Source: Apostichopus japonicus
Taxonomy: Eukaryota; Echinodermata; Holothuroidea; Aspidochirotida; Stichopodidae
Length of the DNA stretch: 64,000 nt
Direction of reading: 5' to 3'
Assembly: GCF_037975245.1 (NCBI RefSeq)
Contig: NC_092565.1
Location: forward strand, 11,154,499-11,218,498
Shown: positions 59,536-64,000 of the stretch, piece after piece
Numbering within the stretch: position 1 is the stretch's first letter
Layout: every line of letters begins with the position of its first letter
Program-made: the position numbers and the translations under genes
Notes under the pieces: model-generated
Databases searched by the model: none
Seen by the model: the letters and a program-made list of their open reading frames with translations, nothing else
What the model was told of the DNA's origin: nothing

Positions 59536-61188
59536 GGGGGTACTGCTCAGCAAGACGGTAACCCAGTCAGCCTGGATGAGTTTTGCAGCCATCCACGAAC
59601 AGATGAAGGCAATGCTGACTGAGCTGATTGTGGAGGAAGTGTATGCTAAAAAGGGCAACATACCCCAGGACGAAGGGAGAGAGGACGAGATGTGGCAAGA
59701 CAGAGGAGGAACATTAGATGTTGTGATTGTGAGGGAAGTTCTCATCAAGTTGATTGGTTTGTGAAAAAACTCATGGGCTTTATGAAACAATTTGAGGTAT
59801 TCAATCAAATTTTATTGAGGGTACAAAAGATTGAGACCTTTTATAAGGTGAAAGTATGCACACCCTCAAGCGACCCATTTTTGCTGCCTTATTCATCCTT
59901 GTACAAAAACGGTGTGAACAAACAATGGTGTCTTTATTTTCCTCAGGGATGTCACTTGGACGCTTTCAACCAGAAGAAACTTCATTTGAACTTTCAAAAT
60001 TGAAAAAGAGTCAGGCGCTTTACTTGTTTTCTTGATCTCTTTCAGACTAAAGTACCAATGCAGTGACATTAATTTATCTATTAAACCCGCCACAATGTTT
60101 CGGGCTGGAAACTTCTAGTTTAGTTCAGCATGCTAGAAAAGTAGTAATGATCATGTTAGAGACATGGGATTAATCTGCTCTTATATGTCATCAGCAATTT
60201 GTCAAAATTTAAAGCAAGCTTTATTTTCTCTACTTTATCAAGCAAGTTTTGTTGGAGTTCTTGGCTATTTTAAAGTTGATTTAAAAATTCTGAGAAGTGG
60301 AGAAAATTGACAAATATATCTCTCATCGTTGGAAAACAATTGGAGAGGTGACATTGTAAATCGCTTGAAGTTTGAACACTAGTGACCGTTATTTGATTTT
60401 CTAGCAAGAATAGGGTAGTACAGATGACATTTTATGTCATCACTGAATTGCTTCGAAAGCAAAAAGAAAAGACGCACAGAGGCTGCAGAGGTAAATCAGT
60501 TGCTTCACTAGAATTGAAGAATTTTTGTATTGGTTGTATCAATGTATCACCTAATCAGTGATTAAATGACAAAGAGCACATTGTGTAAAATTTATAACTT
60601 TTAACAGGACTTTCTTGCAGACTCCTGTTGGGTTTTCTGTGCATAATATAAGTATTTGAATTTGTGTGTTAATACTTCTGTATACTTGGATTTTCATGGC
60701 AGCAACAGCAAAGTGAATGCCATCATCATCATGAGCAAGAAGTTCTTTAGTTTGCTTTACATTGTACAAATTAAACCCTTGCAAGGAAAAGAAAGAAAAA
60801 AAATATTCTTAAATGGAATTTGCAATTGTTGTTGCCTTGACATTAAGGGTTCATGAACAGGTAAAAGCAAACATTCCAATTATATGTGATTAATAAATAT
60901 AAAAATTACAGCTTTTGGAAGAACATGAGCCATGATGGTGTCACAGACTGCCTACTGTGATCCACAACCTGAAGTGATGACAGGATTTTCCAGCAGGAAA
61001 TAAATCCACAATCCAAAAATTTATCCGCAGGAAGGGAGATCTTGAGGTGTGATATTTTTATTACCTAGCACTGTGGATTATGTTTGCCCTCCTTGCAAGG
61101 ATCGAGTTTACAGAACAGAAGTAACATGGATGTTACTTCTGGTTATTTGTTGAATTCAAATTATTGTATTTCTGTCAATTTCAATAAA
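59536..61188 (+). other. Probable UBLCP1 3' untranslated region
   Basis: No further coding exon is recognisable after the stop at 59535. AATAAA occurs at 60892-60897 and 61183-61188, and either could end the transcript. A 62-codon open frame (59576-59764) has no recognisable domain and is probably chance. Confidence 0.5.
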
Positions 61189-61360
61189 TTTCACACAACT
61201 TATGAAAATTATTTTGAAGGATTTGTTATTGATGTAATTTCAGCACAAATTTGGTTTCTTTAAAAACAAAATAAACCTTGTAAATCCAAAATGAATGCTT
61301 TTCATAAGTTGAGAATTTCTTGTTTATAAATTTTTCAACCTTCAGAGCATATGAACACCA

Positions 61361-61722
61361 CCTCTGAAAAAGTTAACTTCCCGTTGCTTGCAAGTAGTTT
61401 TCTGCTTGTCGCTACAAAATGCAGACAGTAATGAAATGTGATACCTTGTTATCTTTAGCTGGACCTGAGATATCCATCGCTGTATCGTTTGCACACTGTG
61501 CTGTAGGTATTGACCGCAACTGTATGTACTGACTGTACACAAGTGTCTAATTACCGAAGGTAGCAAACTGTGTGCATATTTTCTGGGATCGATGGTGGTG
61601 TCTAACACTTCTGTTACACCTCATTCGAAACTAGGGCGGATTACCTGCATTAGACTTATCTTTTGCGCGAGTCTTCACACCCTTTAACCCAACACAGTCT
61701 AGATACACAGCTTTGTGAACAA
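61361..61722 (+). repeat. Intact copy of the ancient ~360-bp repeat
   Basis: Uninterrupted counterpart of 12450-13028 plus 32762-32921. It covers CTGAAAAAGTTAACTTCC, GCTGGACCTGAGATATCC, GTGTCTAATTACC, GGATCGATGGTGGTGTC and CGCGAGTCTTC through TTTGTGAACAA. I recognise no gene or known transposon end; the origin is unknown. Confidence 0.75.
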
Positions 61723-64000
61723 TATATACATGTGGTTTTCATCCAGCAGTGTGGAAATGTGTTGGGATTGCAGCCAGAATATTCCATTTAATTGTAACAA
61801 AGAAGCTAACTTAGCCACCATGTTGTATAATTTCAACTTTAGAGATAAACAACTTCAAGCAGCTGAGAAATATCTTGCGGTTTGCAAGATAGGATGGTCT
61901 AAAAGTCACGTTGGGGAGCTCTCATTTTGTGATAGTGATAGTAGGTGAAACCGTTTATTTTCCCCATGTTTGTGTTTTTTCAAATTCTCATGGTGCATAT
62001 GAAGTGTGTGATTAAATGCCAGTAATTCTCATTTTATGTCATAGTACCTGGTGAATGTTTCTGGATGTGTCATGAAAACCATTTTTTACAAGATAGATTA
62101 TGGGGGGGGGTGGGTCAGGGGGGGTTTGGGGAAGATACTTGAATTCATTCACACAAGTGTCTCTTAAATTCTGTGTAAAACTGGCTGTTAATTATCCATG
62201 AGATTTATCACAACAGCTTCAGTCCTGCAAAGAAGGCAAGTCTAGTAACATTTACATTTGAAATGTGGTAGATCAAAGTTAGGATGAAACCATTCATATC
62301 TTTGCAAAGTCAAATGCTTTTGCAATATTTTAGTCATCTATCTGTTGTAAAAAATAATGCATATCAAAGTTTCTGTTAAATTATAAATTTGAAGATGAGA
62401 CAGAAGCTACAAGTGTAACCAGCTTCTTTACTTGGCAAACCTCACATGATGGAGAGTGTTTTGCTCTTATGGATGCAAACTGAATATATAAGAAAGACCA
62501 TTGACATCTACTTTTTAACAGAAAACTGTAACCATTTACCTTTTGAAACTTCAATTTCTGATGAAAATGGAACCATATAGTAAACTCTGTGGACAGAGTG
62601 ATGTTTCATCACAATAGTGATTAAGTATGATTACAGTGTGCAGACATAGTCATCCCTCTGTTGTGATTGTTGTTAGGTTTTATATTTCATATATTCTGTC
62701 ATAGCATTACTTTTTGACAACACAAAGAAAAGAAAGGTCGAAGGCAAAAAAGTCTCAACTTTCCATCTGTTTATTTTCTTTCACTTTTAGAATTCATCAA
62801 CTTCATACATATTAAACATATATGGTAAACAATGTAATGTCACATGTTCCTATTAAACTTAATACACTGGCATGAAATAATAATGAAACAGTCTGTCACA
62901 ACATCACTCGATTCCCAGTTCCACTGAAAAACTGTATGTGAGGTCATTCTCATACTCGAGTTAGAAAGGTTGAGGTCAAATGAATATTCATCGAACTATG
63001 TGATGGAATTTTAAATTAGGAGGATAATACAGGGGAGGTGAGACATAGTAGTTCTAACATTTATCAACTAATGACTGACTGATGACTTCACTAGGATATA
63101 TATTCACACTAATATTCATACTAAAATCATTGAACTGTGGCATATGACAGGCTAACCAGGCAAGTTCGTAAACAAGATGAAATCGACTGAATAAACAAAA
63201 CATTTGTCACTCCAATTGAAATCACTCTAAATGACTCACTTCCTGTCTATTATTTAATAGTCAAAGCAACAGTTCACAACAGGAAACTGCTTTCTCACTT
63301 AGGTATGTCATGGAAAAGTTCCCAGAGTTCAACATGCAAACTGCACTTCTTTTACTACTGCAAGCAATTTAATTTTATTAACAAAGTATCAAAGAGGAAG
63401 GGTTTTGGGGTTTTTCTTGCAGACAGAGCGGGACAAAGAAAACCTTCCTGTTCTTGAACCCATATGATTGGACATGGATATGAAATGGATAATTGTGGCT
63501 GAGGATTTGTACTCTAAAGAAGCTTTTAGGTATATTATTATTCTTAAAATGAAATTTGCAATTAGCCAAACTCACACATCCTTTTAGATTTTATCAACAA
63601 ACAAATATAACTGAAGAATTCAAATGCAATCCAACCTTTAACATTTCATCGGCAGGATGCCTTTTTTTAGTAGTATAAAACGCATTAAATTAGGTGAATA
63701 AAAAAGTTAAAAGTTTTCTGACATTTCTTCCCTACTTGGAACAAGTTAATTTGTTATGGGATTTACTATTAGACTAGCATTGAAATATCATCAATTTCAA
63801 CTCAGAAAGCTGCTTGAACAGTGTTGTAGCTAAGAATTAACTGGTGGAGATCAGGTAAATGGTGTAAAACATTCCATTTTGAGTGTCACATTGAATGTCA
63901 CATTTCTGGATCTTGGGGAAATGTAATCTTCAATGCCGACCTGTTGCTATAATGCAGTTAACAATCTGAATAGCAAGACCTGTTGATTTTTGGATTGCTA
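61723..64000. other. Intergenic stretch at the window end
   Basis: No supported gene. It contains one G-rich tract (62102-62138) and ordinary AT-rich sequence. The short open frames show no known domain. Confidence 0.5.

Noticed and set aside
59576-59764. 62-codon open frame after the UBLCP1 stop
   Set aside because: UBLCP1 already has its expected full length and conserved C terminus; the frame has no known domain and lies in the probable 3' untranslated region.

Overview
This is a eukaryotic window from an animal, most likely a marine invertebrate and probably a deuterostome such as an echinoderm. The two host genes are spliced with ordinary GT-AG introns and resemble their human orthologues almost end to end. 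The DNA is AT-rich and full of short repeats, MITE-like elements and recent retroelements. The phylum is an inference; nothing in the window fixes it.

Region 1 (1-9.5 kb). There is one 13-exon gene on the + strand (2746-8791, 1391 codons, all splice phases consistent). It encodes a large DDE/RNase-H-like, transposase-type protein of the kind carrying a DUF6729-like zinc region. The gene lies between two ~90-bp hairpin-forming repeats in the same orientation (2541-2629 and 9111-9204). A U6 snRNA-derived sequence on the minus strand follows at ~9351-9446.

Region 2 (9.5-33 kb). This is a repeat nest. An old ~360-bp repeat (full copy at 61361-61722) was split by a 5'-truncated LINE. The LINE was split by a Ty3/gypsy-type LTR element (13946-32646). 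That element received a second copy of its own family (21839-31208). The target-site duplications I find (GGTRRCAAG-like, ATAT, CTAG) give the order of events. An 8-bp-TSD hAT-like MITE also sits in the old repeat. The LTR pairs look identical by eye, so both LTR insertions are young.

Region 3 (33-37 kb). Mostly non-coding, with an hAT-like MITE and a degenerate satellite.

Region 4 (37.4-61.2 kb). Two host genes lie head to head about 0.5 kb apart. EXOC4/SEC8 is on the minus strand (23 coding exons, 955 aa predicted) and UBLCP1 is on the + strand (7 coding exons, 319 aa). EXOC4 is an exocyst subunit that tethers secretory vesicles. UBLCP1 is the nuclear phosphatase that acts on the proteasome. 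Nothing in the sequence links them functionally beyond the shared promoter interval. Their introns carry minisatellites, and in both genes a 5' splice site has been duplicated within or next to intronic repeat sequence. Region 5 (61.2-64 kb) holds the full copy of the old repeat and nothing else I can name.
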